From positions 2,839,501 to 2,903,500 of the forward strand of contig NZ_CP019437.1 of assembly GCF_001940525.2 (NCBI RefSeq): DNA of 64,000 nt. The letters are read 5' to 3'. Numbering within the stretch: the first letter of the stretch is position 1; the number at the start of each line of letters is the position of its first letter. Origin of the DNA: Thioclava nitratireducens. Lineage in GTDB: Bacteria > Pseudomonadota > Alphaproteobacteria > Rhodobacterales > Rhodobacteraceae. Below, one piece after another: positions 18,592-26,424 of the stretch. The notes below the pieces were generated by a model. That model was given only the letters and a program-made list of their open reading frames with translations, made no database searches and was not told the DNA's origin. Made by a program: the position numbers and the translations under genes.

Positions 18592-19203
18592 TTATAATCC
18601 GCCCGCGGCGAGCTTCCAGGCGATCGAACCCATCAGCAGCCCAATCAGCGCATCGAGCACGCGCCAGGCGCGCTCCTTGGCGAAAAGCGGCGCCAGCAGC
18701 CGCGCGCCATAGGCCAGCGCGAAGAAGAACACGAAGGAGGCCACGATCGCGCCGGTGGCGAAGCTGATCCGCGCGCCTGCGAACTGCGCCGAGACCGCGC
18801 CCAGAAGCACCACCGTATCGAGCCAGACATGGGGGTTCGCCCATGTGAAAGCGGCCACCGTCACGAGGACCGCGCGCAAGGACGGCGCGCTGCCCGCGCT
18901 CGGGTCGAGATGCTCGCCGCCCCGGATCGCCGCCAAAGCGGAACGGATCGCATACCAGCTAAGAAAGGCGACACCGCCCCAGCGCAGCGCCTCGGCCAAC
19001 CATGGCAGTGCGGTGGACGCGGCGGCGAAGCCCGACACGCCAATGGCGATCAGCACCGCATCGGAAAGCGCGCAGAACAGCGCCACCGCGAAGACATGCT
19101 CGCGCCGCAGCCCCTGACGCAGCACGAAAGCGTTCTGCGCGCCGATCGCCACGATCAGCCCGAGCCCCAGTTTCAGCCCTGCCCAGAATGCCGCCAATTC
19201 CAT
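18592..19203 (-). CDS. LysE/ArgO-family basic amino-acid exporter
   Basis: A 203-residue inner-membrane exporter with five to six hydrophobic helices and the LysE signature GLGLIVAIGAQNAFVLRQGLRREHV. The phrase AAFTWANPHVWLDTVVLLGA is typical of the LysE/ArgO branch that exports lysine or arginine. The ATG at 19203 is preferred over a GTG three codons earlier. It is divergent from a LysG/ArgP-type regulator; in the known pairs the regulator switches the exporter on when intracellular lysine or arginine is high. Confidence 0.9.
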   Translation of the reverse strand: MELAAFWAGLKLGLGLIVAIGAQNAFVLRQGLRREHVFAVALFCALSDAVLIAIGVSGFAAASTALPWLAEALRWGGVAFLSWYAIRSALAAIRGGEHLDPSAGSAPSLRAVLVTVAAFTWANPHVWLDTVVLLGAVSAQFAGARISFATGAIVASFVFFFALAYGARLLAPLFAKERAWRVLDALIGLLMGSIAWKLAAGGL

Positions 19204-19255
19204 CCGCCTCACCCCCAGTCTGCTCGGAGACGCTTCTCAGTGCCGGGGCGCGCGT

Positions 19256-19300
19256 ATAAGTTCAACTTAATTAAACTAACTCTGTATAAGTAAAACTTAT
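19256..19300. promoter_or_regulatory. Two ATAAGT-N3-ACTTA(T/A) operators between lysE and its regulator
   Basis: Inverted repeats at 19256-19270 and 19286-19300, centres 30 bases apart (three DNA turns). The second covers the first two bases of the regulator's ATG. LysR-type regulators bind such T-N11-A dyads; the position fits exporter activation and autorepression. Confidence 0.7.
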
Positions 19301-20153
19301 GTTCGACTATGCCGCGCTGGATGCGCTCGCCACCGTGATCGAGACCGGAAGCTTCGAGGCCGCGAGCGCACGGCTCGGGGTGTCCCAATCGGCCGTCTCG
19401 CAACGCGTCCGCCAGTTGGAGGAACGCATGGGCGCCGTTCTGGTGATCCGCGCCACGCCCTGCCGCGCGACCGAGGATGGGGCGCGGCTGATCGCCCATC
19501 TGCGCGAGGTGGCGCTTCTGGAAACCGAGCTGGCGCCCTCCGAGACCCCGCCGGTTCTGCGTATCGCCGTCAATGCCGACAGTCTCGCGACATGGGTGCT
19601 GCCCGGGCTGGCCGAGGTGGAGGGCGTGCGTTTCGATCTGGTGATCGACGATCAGGACCATTCGGCGGGGCTGTTGCGACGGGGCGAGGTCGTGGGGGCG
19701 ATCACCGCCGACGCGGGGCCGATCGCGGGCTGCGACGGCGTGAGCCTCGGGCGGCTGCGCTATATCGCGACGGCGAGTCCGGACTTCGTCGCGCGGTATT
19801 TTCCGAACCGGATCGACCGGCACAGTTTGCGCGCGGCCCCCGCCCTGCAGTTCAACGCGAAGGATCGCTTGCAGGATCGCTGGGCCTCGATGATCGCGGG
19901 CATGCCGATGGGGTTGCGGGCGCATCGTATCGGCTCGACCGAAGGCTTCGTAGAGGCCTGTCTGCGCGGCATGGGCTGGGGGCTGAACCCCGAGGCGCTG
20001 GTGCAGGCGCATCTGGAAAGCGGCGCGCTGGAACGGCTGGGCCCGGCGCCGATCGACGTGCCGCTCTACTGGCAAAGCGCAAGGCGGCTGAAAGCCCCGC
20101 TCGCGCCGCTGACCAAAGCGTTGCGGAAGGCGGCGAAGGTGGTGTTGCTGTAA
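19299..20153 (+). CDS. LysR-family regulator, LysG/ArgP type
   Basis: A 284-residue LysR-type regulator. The winged helix-turn-helix is at the N-terminus (ALDALATVIETGSFEAASARLGVSQSAVSQRVRQLEER, residues 6-43); the effector-binding domain follows from about residue 85. Its close similarity in layout to ArgP/LysG and its divergent position to a LysE exporter indicate regulation of basic amino-acid export. No ribosome-binding site precedes the ATG, which is itself part of an operator half-site, so translation may be leaderless or the transcript may start very near the ATG. Confidence 0.88.
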   Translation: MFDYAALDALATVIETGSFEAASARLGVSQSAVSQRVRQLEERMGAVLVIRATPCRATEDGARLIAHLREVALLETELAPSETPPVLRIAVNADSLATWVLPGLAEVEGVRFDLVIDDQDHSAGLLRRGEVVGAITADAGPIAGCDGVSLGRLRYIATASPDFVARYFPNRIDRHSLRAAPALQFNAKDRLQDRWASMIAGMPMGLRAHRIGSTEGFVEACLRGMGWGLNPEALVQAHLESGALERLGPAPIDVPLYWQSARRLKAPLAPLTKALRKAAKVVLL

Positions 20154-20288
20154 GGGGGCGGGAACAGGGCGTCGCGCGCGACTTGTTCCGGTCTGAGCGG
20201 CTCCCCGGGCTGAGCGCGCATTGCCCGCGGCCTGCGCGTCGCGCATAGTGACGCATGTCCCGCAGGCCCGTCAGGAGGAGAGACACCC

Positions 20289-20624
20289 ATGGAGCTACCC
20301 GATTTCATTCAGGCCTTCCCCGCCCTCGATCTGCCGTTTCCCGAAGATCAGGTGCGCAGCCACGCGGTCCGCTCGGAGGCGGGGCTGGTGGTGTTTCTGC
20401 ACTTCCTCACCGATTTCGACCTTCCGGCCCATTCCCACAAGGGCCAGTGGGGCACCGTGATCGAAGGCGAGGCGGAGCTGACCATCGCAGGCGAGACCCG
20501 GGTCTATCGCCCCGGCGAGACCTACAACATCCCTTCGGGCGCGGAACATTCCGCGCGGCTCAAGGCCGGAACGAAAGTGATCGACGTCTTCGAAGAGGCC
20601 GATCGCTATCCGTTGAAGCGCTGA
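20289..20624 (+). CDS. Single-domain cupin protein
   Basis: A 111-residue cytoplasmic protein forming one cupin barrel. The metal-binding first motif is in LPAHSHKGQWGTVIEGEAEL and the second in PGETYNIPSGAEHSARL, with the usual His/Glu ligands present. Such small cupins bind metal and may be enzymes or sensors; no substrate is evident. AGGAGGAGAG lies before the ATG. It converges with the transglutaminase-like gene. Confidence 0.85.
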   Translation: MELPDFIQAFPALDLPFPEDQVRSHAVRSEAGLVVFLHFLTDFDLPAHSHKGQWGTVIEGEAELTIAGETRVYRPGETYNIPSGAEHSARLKAGTKVIDVFEEADRYPLKR

Positions 20625-20634
20625 AGGAACGCGC

Positions 20635-21408
20635 TCAGACCCGGATTACCGAGACGCTCTGGTTGATCAGCGTAGCGGGCGCCTGCGATTCCATAAAGGC
20701 CACGTCATAGGCGTCGCGCCCCACCGCGACCAGCGCCATGTTCTCGGCCCCGCACATGCCTGTCGCATCGACCATATGCCACGCGCCATCGAGCCAGACC
20801 TCGGCCACGGCATGGAAATCCTGCGGCCTCACGTCCGGCCCGTAGGATGAAGCCATCCGCGCCGGGATCTGCGCCGCACGCACCATCGCGCAGAACAGAT
20901 GCGCGTAGTCGCGGCAAACCCCTGCCCGGCCCGCGAAAGTCTCGAGCACATTGGTGTCGCTGTCCGACGCGCCGGGCACGTAGGAGAGGTTCTTCTCGAT
21001 CCAGTCGCGGATCGCGGCCACTTTCGCGCCGCCCTGCAGATCGCCGAAGCGCTTGCCCACGAAGGAGACGAACTTGTCGGACTGCACGTAGCGCGAGGGG
21101 CGGATATAGGGGGCGGCCTCGGCGGGCAGTTCGTGCAGCTGCGCGGCTCGCATCTGGCTGAGGTCGATCGCCGGGCGCGTGATGTCGATCAGCGCCTGAT
21201 AATGCAGCGTCATCTGTGTGCCGACCCGGGCCCAGATCCGCTCGCCCACGCCGCAATCGCCCGCTATCCGGTCGACGGTCGCATCACCGAGATTCATCGA
21301 CGCGCTGACGATCTCCTGCCCCGGAGCATGCGCCGCTTCGAGCACCAGCGCGACCGTATTGGGCTGCGGGAACTGGTATTGCATCTGCACGTCGACGGAA
21401 ATGCGCAT
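20635..21408 (-). CDS. Transglutaminase-like cysteine peptidase family protein
   Basis: A 257-residue soluble protein. The N-terminal half is a beta-rich bacterial transglutaminase N-domain, and the core carries the papain-like triad: Cys in GRAGVCRDYAHLFCAMVRA, His in DFHAVAEVWLDG and Asp in WHMVDATGM. Bacterial members are thought to hydrolyse or ligate peptide bonds, often near genes for unusual peptides; the target here is unknown. GAAGGAGCC precedes the start. No signal peptide. Confidence 0.88.
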   Translation of the reverse strand: MRISVDVQMQYQFPQPNTVALVLEAAHAPGQEIVSASMNLGDATVDRIAGDCGVGERIWARVGTQMTLHYQALIDITRPAIDLSQMRAAQLHELPAEAAPYIRPSRYVQSDKFVSFVGKRFGDLQGGAKVAAIRDWIEKNLSYVPGASDSDTNVLETFAGRAGVCRDYAHLFCAMVRAAQIPARMASSYGPDVRPQDFHAVAEVWLDGAWHMVDATGMCGAENMALVAVGRDAYDVAFMESQAPATLINQSVSVIRV

Positions 21409-21591
21409 GGCGGCTCCTTCTCTCGGGTTTCAGGTGGTGTCACTGGGATGGAGCGCGCCGCGTAACAGAGACACGTCGATGGGAAAAGGGGGGCGGAGAG
21501 TGTTTGGTTCCGGCGCAGGATGCGCCCGCAGCGAATTGCCTGTCGCAAGGGACGTATCGTGGCCGGAGCGACCGTCCGCCCTGCTCCGGAT

Positions 21592-21632
21592 AAAATTAAC
21601 GGCGGCCGCGCCGGGAAGGCACAGCCGCCGTT
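21592..21632 (-). terminator. Terminator of the FKBP gene
   Basis: Stem AACGGCGGC/GCCGCCGTT (21598-21606 with 21624-21632) followed on the minus strand by AATTTTA, 25 bases behind the FKBP stop. Confidence 0.7.
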
Positions 21633-21657
21633 GAAGTCACGCCAGGTGCGTGCCGAC

Positions 21658-22089
21658 TTACGCGTCGATCTTGACGAGTTCCACGTCGAAGGTCAGCGCC
21701 TTGCCGGCGAGCGGGTGGTTCGCGTCGAGGACGAGTTCCTTCTCGTTCGCCTCGGCGACGGTCACGTTCACGGTCTGGCCGTCCTGGGTCTGAACCTGAA
21801 GCTGAGTGCCCGGCTCGGTCGGGATGTCGTCGGGAATGTTCGCGCGGTCGACGGCCTGCATGCGCTCGGGGTGGTGCTCGCCATAGGCTTCTTCGGGCTC
21901 GACACGCACGGTGCGCTTTTCGCCCTCTTCCATGCCGGTCACGCCCTTGTCGAGGCCGGGAATGATCTGCCCCGAGCCGAGCGTGAAGGAGAGCGGCTCG
22001 CGGCCTTGCGAGCTGTCGAAGACGGAGCCGTCATCGAGCTTGCCGGTGTAATGCAGATGCAGGGTGTCGCCAGCCTTTGCCTGGGTCAT
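21658..22089 (-). CDS. FKBP-type peptidyl-prolyl isomerase, SlyD-like
   Basis: A 143-residue cytoplasmic proline isomerase and chaperone. FKBP parts are GDTLHLHYTGKLDDGSVFDSS at the start and LSFTLGSGQIIPGLDKGVTGM. The middle (EEAYGEHHPERMQAVDRANIPDD ... VTVAEANEKELVLDANHPLAGKALTFDVEL) is the insert-in-flap layout of SlyD, but the His/Cys-rich metal-binding tail of E. coli SlyD is absent. The start at 22089 is set by AGGATATTACC. Single gene with its own terminator. Confidence 0.92.
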   Translation of the reverse strand: MTQAKAGDTLHLHYTGKLDDGSVFDSSQGREPLSFTLGSGQIIPGLDKGVTGMEEGEKRTVRVEPEEAYGEHHPERMQAVDRANIPDDIPTEPGTQLQVQTQDGQTVNVTVAEANEKELVLDANHPLAGKALTFDVELVKIDA

Positions 22090-22234
22090 GGTAATATCCT
22101 TTCGCGGGCAGATGAATTTGCCGAGGCCGCGGGGGTTCGCGGGTGCTCGGAGCGTCACGCGACAACGTGGGGGTTATGGCCCGGAATGTAAACCGGGGCA
22201 CGGGAAAAGGCGCAATTTCACGCGTTTTTCATGC

Positions 22235-22260
22235 AAAAAGCGCCCCGGAGGGCGCTTTTT
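22235..22260 (-). terminator. Perfect terminator hairpin behind yebC
   Basis: An 11-bp perfect stem AAAAAGCGCCC / GGGCGCTTTTT with CGGA loop. It carries A-runs and T-runs on both sides, so it could work in both directions, but it lies directly behind the leftward yebC stop. Confidence 0.9.
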
Positions 22261-22282
22261 CCTATTTTTTCGGCGAAACGCG

Positions 22283-23023
22283 TTACAGCTGCGCTGCAAC
22301 ATCTTCGGGCACGTCGAAATTGGCGGTGACGGATTGCACGTCGTCATCGTCTTCGAGCGTGTCGATCAGCTTCATCAGCTTCTGGGCGGTCTCCAGATCG
22401 ACCTCGGTGCGGTTCTGGGGCTTCCAGATCAACTTGGCCTCCTCGGCCTCGCCCAGCTCCTTCTCCAGCGCGTCGGAGACATCCGAGAGGTCTTCCATCG
22501 CGCAGTAGATCCAGTGGCCTTCCTCGTCGCTCTCGACGTCTTCGGCGCCCGCCTCGATCGCGGCCATCAGCACGGTCTCGGCATCGCCCACGGACGCGGG
22601 ATAGATGATCTCGCCCATACGGTCGAACATGAAGGACACCGAACCGGTGGTGCCCAGATTGCCGCCGTTCTTGGTGAAGGTGGAGCGCACGTTCGACGCG
22701 GTGCGGTTGAGGTTGTCGGTCATCGCCTCGACGATCACCGCGATGCCCTCGGGGCCGTAGCCCTCGTAGCGGATTTCGGTATAGTCATCGCCGTCGCCCG
22801 CCTGCGATTTTTTGATCGCGCGGTCGATCACGTCTTTCGGCATCGACTGGGATTTGGCCGCTTTCACGGCGAGGCGCAGGCGCGGGTTCTTCTCGGGATC
22901 GGGGTCGCCCATTTTCGCGGCAACCGTGATCTCTTTCGAGAGCTTGGAAAACATCTTCGAGCGCGCCGCATCCTGCTTGCCCTTGCGGTGCTGGATGTTG
23001 GCCCATTTTGAGTGGCCTGCCAT
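22283..23023 (-). CDS. YebC/PmpR-family protein
   Basis: A 246-residue protein of the universal YebC family, beginning [23 protein letters not shown] with full family length. YebC proteins were long annotated as transcriptional regulators; more recent work places some at the ribosome, helping with polyproline stalls. Conserved features include [36 protein letters not shown] and LWKP-like [12 protein letters not shown]. The start is fixed by the conserved N-terminus. A perfect terminator follows. Confidence 0.93.
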   Translation of the reverse strand: MAGHSKWANIQHRKGKQDAARSKMFSKLSKEITVAAKMGDPDPEKNPRLRLAVKAAKSQSMPKDVIDRAIKKSQAGDGDDYTEIRYEGYGPEGIAVIVEAMTDNLNRTASNVRSTFTKNGGNLGTTGSVSFMFDRMGEIIYPASVGDAETVLMAAIEAGAEDVESDEEGHWIYCAMEDLSDVSDALEKELGEAEEAKLIWKPQNRTEVDLETAQKLMKLIDTLEDDDDVQSVTANFDVPEDVAAQL

Positions 23024-23131
23024 GGGTATCTCCGTTCGGAATAGTCGCGAAATCGACCCCGTATAGTGCGCAACGGGGGGATGATTCAAGATCGATGGAT
23101 GCGGGCCGGCTCCGTGCCCGCCGGGGCGAGG

Positions 23132-23527
23132 TTACTGCGGCAGCTGGATCTGGCCCTCGCCGCGGGCATGCGGCGGCACGTCACGAGGCGTCTTGAAGTG
23201 CCAGCGCCGACCGGCCGCGTCTTTCAGCGTCACCTCGGCATAGGGCTGGAACAGGTCCCCCACCCCGCTGCCCGCGAGATAGCTCGGCTCGAAGCGGGTC
23301 ACTTGGTAGCGCATCGGATAGGGGCAATCCACAAGGTCGCCGGTATACTGGCCCGAGATATTGGCGTGGCAGTTGGTTCCGTCATTGAACGACACCTGCA
23401 TCACCGTGCCCCGGAAGCTGATCTTGTCCGGCCAGGACGGTGCGCGGGTCCCCGGCCCCGGCACGCATGCGGCGAGCGCGAGCGGCGCGAGAAGCGACAG
23501 GGCGGCGAGACGAGCGGCAAAGCGCAT
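23132..23527 (-). CDS. Hypothetical lipoprotein
   Basis: A 131-residue lipoprotein precursor: basic start, hydrophobic stretch and lipobox LAAC (Cys at about residue 21), then VPGPGTRAPSWPDKISFRGTVMQVSFNDGTNCHANISGQYTGD. Two further cysteines (TNCHA and VDCPY) could pair. The rest is beta-rich and soluble. GAGGAGGTTCCCCC precedes the start. It follows the SLC13 permease by 12 bases on the same strand and is probably transcribed with it. No function is known to me. Confidence 0.7.
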   Translation of the reverse strand: MRFAARLAALSLLAPLALAACVPGPGTRAPSWPDKISFRGTVMQVSFNDGTNCHANISGQYTGDLVDCPYPMRYQVTRFEPSYLAGSGVGDLFQPYAEVTLKDAAGRRWHFKTPRDVPPHARGEGQIQLPQ

Positions 23528-23539
23528 GGGGGAACCTCC

Positions 23540-25318
23540 TCAGAAGGGCCAGATCAGCGGGATCAGCAGGCAGGCGGTCACCCCGGTCACGATATCCATC
23601 GGGATGCCGACGCGCAGGAAATCGGTGAACTTATAGCCACCGGGGCCATAGATCATCATATGGGTCTGATATCCTATCGGGGTCGCGAAAGCCACCGAGG
23701 CGGAGAACATCACAGCCACGGCGAAGGGCCGCGGATCGAGCCCGAGAGCGGCGGCCAGCGAGATCGCGATCGGGGTGTAGATCACTGCCACGGCGTTGTT
23801 CGACAGCAGCTCTGTCATGAAAAGGCCGAGGAAATAGACCACGAACAGCGCAAGCTGCGGCGGCAGCATCTTCAGCAAGGGCGCCACGCCCGAGACGATC
23901 AGTTCGACTGCGCCGGAATGCTCGAGCCCTGCGCCGACCACGAGCATCGCGAAGATCAGTGCGAGCAGGCGGCCCTCGATGAAGGTGAAGGCCTCGTCGG
24001 TATCGATGCAGCGGCTGACAAGGATGCCTGCCACCGCCACCATCGCGAGCGCGAGGATTGGGGCCACGCCAAGCGCCGCGAAGATTACCACCGCACTCAA
24101 AGCACCCATCGCGAGCGGCAGATGCGAGCGGCGATAGGCGCGCGCCTGCGGTTTCGACACGTCCACAAGGTCCATATCAGAGGCCAGACGCGCGATATCC
24201 TCGGGCGCGCCTTCAAGCAGCAGCGTATCGCCCACCACCACGATCAGATCGTCGAGCTGACGGCCGATATTCTGGTTCCGGCGGTGCGCGGCCAGCGTGT
24301 AGACGCCATAGCGGCGGCGCAGGCGCATGTCGCCCAGACGCTGCCCGATCATCCGGCAGCCGGGCGAGATCAGCACTTCCACCGTCTCGGTCTGCACAGA
24401 GGACAGCTTGTCGACCATACGAAGGTCGCGGTTCTTCTGCATCCCGAGCAGTTCTTCCATCTCCGAGCGCAGCACGACGCGGTCGCCCGCCATCAGCTCG
24501 ACCGAGGCCAGATCTCGGCGCAGCGAGGCATCGCCGCGCAGCACGTCGATCACCCGCACGCCCTCGCGCTTGAAAGTGTCGGCCTCCTGCACTTTCTCGC
24601 CGATCAAGCCGCTCTCCTCCGGAATCGCGACCTCGGTGAAATATTTCATCTTCGGCCGATCGCCGAGCATGAAGGACAGCGATTGCCGCTCGGGGATCAG
24701 TTTCGGCGCGAAGATCATCAGGAACGCCCCGCCGACGAGGCAGATCGCGAAGCCCAACGGCGCGATCTCGAAGATGGTGAAGGGCTCCATGCCGCGGCCG
24801 CGCACGACGCCGTCGACGAGGATGTTGGTCGAGGTACCGATCAGGGTGATCATGCCCCCCATCACCGTGACGTAGCTCAGTGGCATCAGCAGGCGCGACG
24901 GCGAGAGGTTCAGCTTGCGCGCGACCTGAATGAAGACCGGGATCATCACCGCAACGACCGGCGTGTTGTTCATCACCGCGCTGGCGAACATGGTGATCGC
25001 GAACATCAGAAGCACGGTGAGCTTCGGGTTCTGGTCGATCCGCGATTCCGCGTAGCGCGTCATCGCGTCGAGCGCGCCGGTGCGCACCAAGGCTCCCACA
25101 ATCAGGAACATGAAGGCGATGGTCCACGGCGCCGGGTTCGACAGGATGGCTGCCGCGTTCTCGTAGGGGACGAAGCCGAAGATCAGCATCAGCGCCGCGC
25201 CCGCGATCGCGGTGACCTCTGGCGGCCAAGTCTCGCGGACGAACATCGCGAACATCCAGCCCACGACGAGAAGGGCCGCGACTGCCGTCTCGGTGCCGGT
25301 GAAGGGCAGTTGGATCAT
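23540..25318 (-). CDS. SLC13/DASS-family permease with RCK_C domains
   Basis: A 592-residue inner-membrane transporter. The two membrane halves carry the DASS motifs MNNTPVVAVMIPVFIQVARK and LIGTSTNILVDG in the first half and ELLSNNAVAVIYTPIAISLA plus SVAFATPIGYQTHMMIYGPGGY in the second. Between them, from about residue 210 to 390, lie two TrkA_C (RCK_C) regulatory domains. Proteins with this layout move anions such as sulfate, dicarboxylates or, in some bacteria, sulfur compounds; the substrate cannot be fixed here. It is likely the first gene of a two-gene transcript with the lipoprotein at 23132. Confidence 0.9.
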   Translation of the reverse strand: MIQLPFTGTETAVAALLVVGWMFAMFVRETWPPEVTAIAGAALMLIFGFVPYENAAAILSNPAPWTIAFMFLIVGALVRTGALDAMTRYAESRIDQNPKLTVLLMFAITMFASAVMNNTPVVAVMIPVFIQVARKLNLSPSRLLMPLSYVTVMGGMITLIGTSTNILVDGVVRGRGMEPFTIFEIAPLGFAICLVGGAFLMIFAPKLIPERQSLSFMLGDRPKMKYFTEVAIPEESGLIGEKVQEADTFKREGVRVIDVLRGDASLRRDLASVELMAGDRVVLRSEMEELLGMQKNRDLRMVDKLSSVQTETVEVLISPGCRMIGQRLGDMRLRRRYGVYTLAAHRRNQNIGRQLDDLIVVVGDTLLLEGAPEDIARLASDMDLVDVSKPQARAYRRSHLPLAMGALSAVVIFAALGVAPILALAMVAVAGILVSRCIDTDEAFTFIEGRLLALIFAMLVVGAGLEHSGAVELIVSGVAPLLKMLPPQLALFVVYFLGLFMTELLSNNAVAVIYTPIAISLAAALGLDPRPFAVAVMFSASVAFATPIGYQTHMMIYGPGGYKFTDFLRVGIPMDIVTGVTACLLIPLIWPF

Positions 25319-25451
25319 GTCAGGCTCTCGCGAAGGCGCATCGGGCCGATACTATCGACACGCGATGCACGAGCAAGCGCGCTCTGCCCGCAGCAAAGGA
25401 AATTTGCACGCAACGGCATGAGGTTCGGGCAAATCGGGACGCGAACGGCGC

Positions 25452-26267
25452 TCAGAGCGGCACCGATTGCGCGAGCCTGCCGCCGCTGCGCACCGCTTCG
25501 CAGCGGGTGGCGCGGCCGGTCTTGTCGTCGGTCTCGACATAGAAGCCGCAGAGCGTCACCGGACCGCGCGCCGGCGAGAAGCGTTCCTTCGACATGCCGG
25601 TCACGAAGCGCCGCATCGGTTCGGCCTTGGCCATGCCGATGACGGAGTCGTAATCGCCGCACATTCCGGCATCGCTGAGATAAGCCGTGCCCTTCTCTAG
25701 GATCTGCGCATCGCCCGTGGGGACATGGGTATGGGTGCCCACGACGACGCTCGCACGCCCGTCGCACCAATGGCCCATCGCCATCTTCTCCGAGGTCGCC
25801 TCGCAATGCACATCCACCAGCGCGGCCTGCACCGCCCCGCCCAGCGGGTAGCGTTTCAGTTCCGCCTCGATGGCCGAGAAGGGATCGTCGAAGGCGCGTT
25901 TCATGAACACGTTGCCCAGCACCTGCGCCACCAGCACCTTGCGCCCGCGCCGGTCCTGGAACACCCGCGCGCCCTTGCCCGGCGCTTCCTTGGCGTAGTT
26001 CACGGGGCGGATGATGCGCGGCTCGCTCTCGATGAAGCGCAGCATGTCCTTCTGATCGAAGGCGTGATCGCCCAGCGTCACCACGTCCGCGCCCGCATCC
26101 AGCAGAAGCTTCGCGTGATCGCCGGTCAGCCCCATGCCGCCCGAGGCGTTCTCGCCATTGACCACGACGAAATCGAGGCGCCACTCCTCGCGAAGTTTCG
26201 GCAGGGTTTCGGTGATCGCGGCGCGGCCCGCGCGGCCCATCACATCGCCTAGAAAGAGTATCTTCAT
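25452..26267 (-). CDS. YmdB-like metallophosphoesterase (TIGR00282 family)
   Basis: A 271-residue cytoplasmic phosphodiesterase with the full set of metal ligands: Asp in MKILFLGDVMGRAG, Asn in VVNGENASGGMG, Asp and His in VTLGDHAFDQKD, His in LVDVHCEATSEK, and two His in VVGTHTHVPTGD. Members hydrolyse 2',3'-cyclic nucleotides or cAMP and influence development and biofilms in Bacillus. Divergent from the ASKHA protein. Single gene. Confidence 0.9.
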   Translation of the reverse strand: MKILFLGDVMGRAGRAAITETLPKLREEWRLDFVVVNGENASGGMGLTGDHAKLLLDAGADVVTLGDHAFDQKDMLRFIESEPRIIRPVNYAKEAPGKGARVFQDRRGRKVLVAQVLGNVFMKRAFDDPFSAIEAELKRYPLGGAVQAALVDVHCEATSEKMAMGHWCDGRASVVVGTHTHVPTGDAQILEKGTAYLSDAGMCGDYDSVIGMAKAEPMRRFVTGMSKERFSPARGPVTLCGFYVETDDKTGRATRCEAVRSGGRLAQSVPL

Positions 26268-26424
26268 GGCCCGATTAGATAGAGCGCGGCGCCAGCGAGA
26301 GCAATGGGCGGCGCATCGGCTGCATGATGATGATGACGATTTCTCATGCAGGCGCGTCGGTTGCGGGCTTTGCTCTGCCCCGCATGGGCCCTAGAACGAG
26401 GGGCAAGGAAAACGGGAGCGCGAT

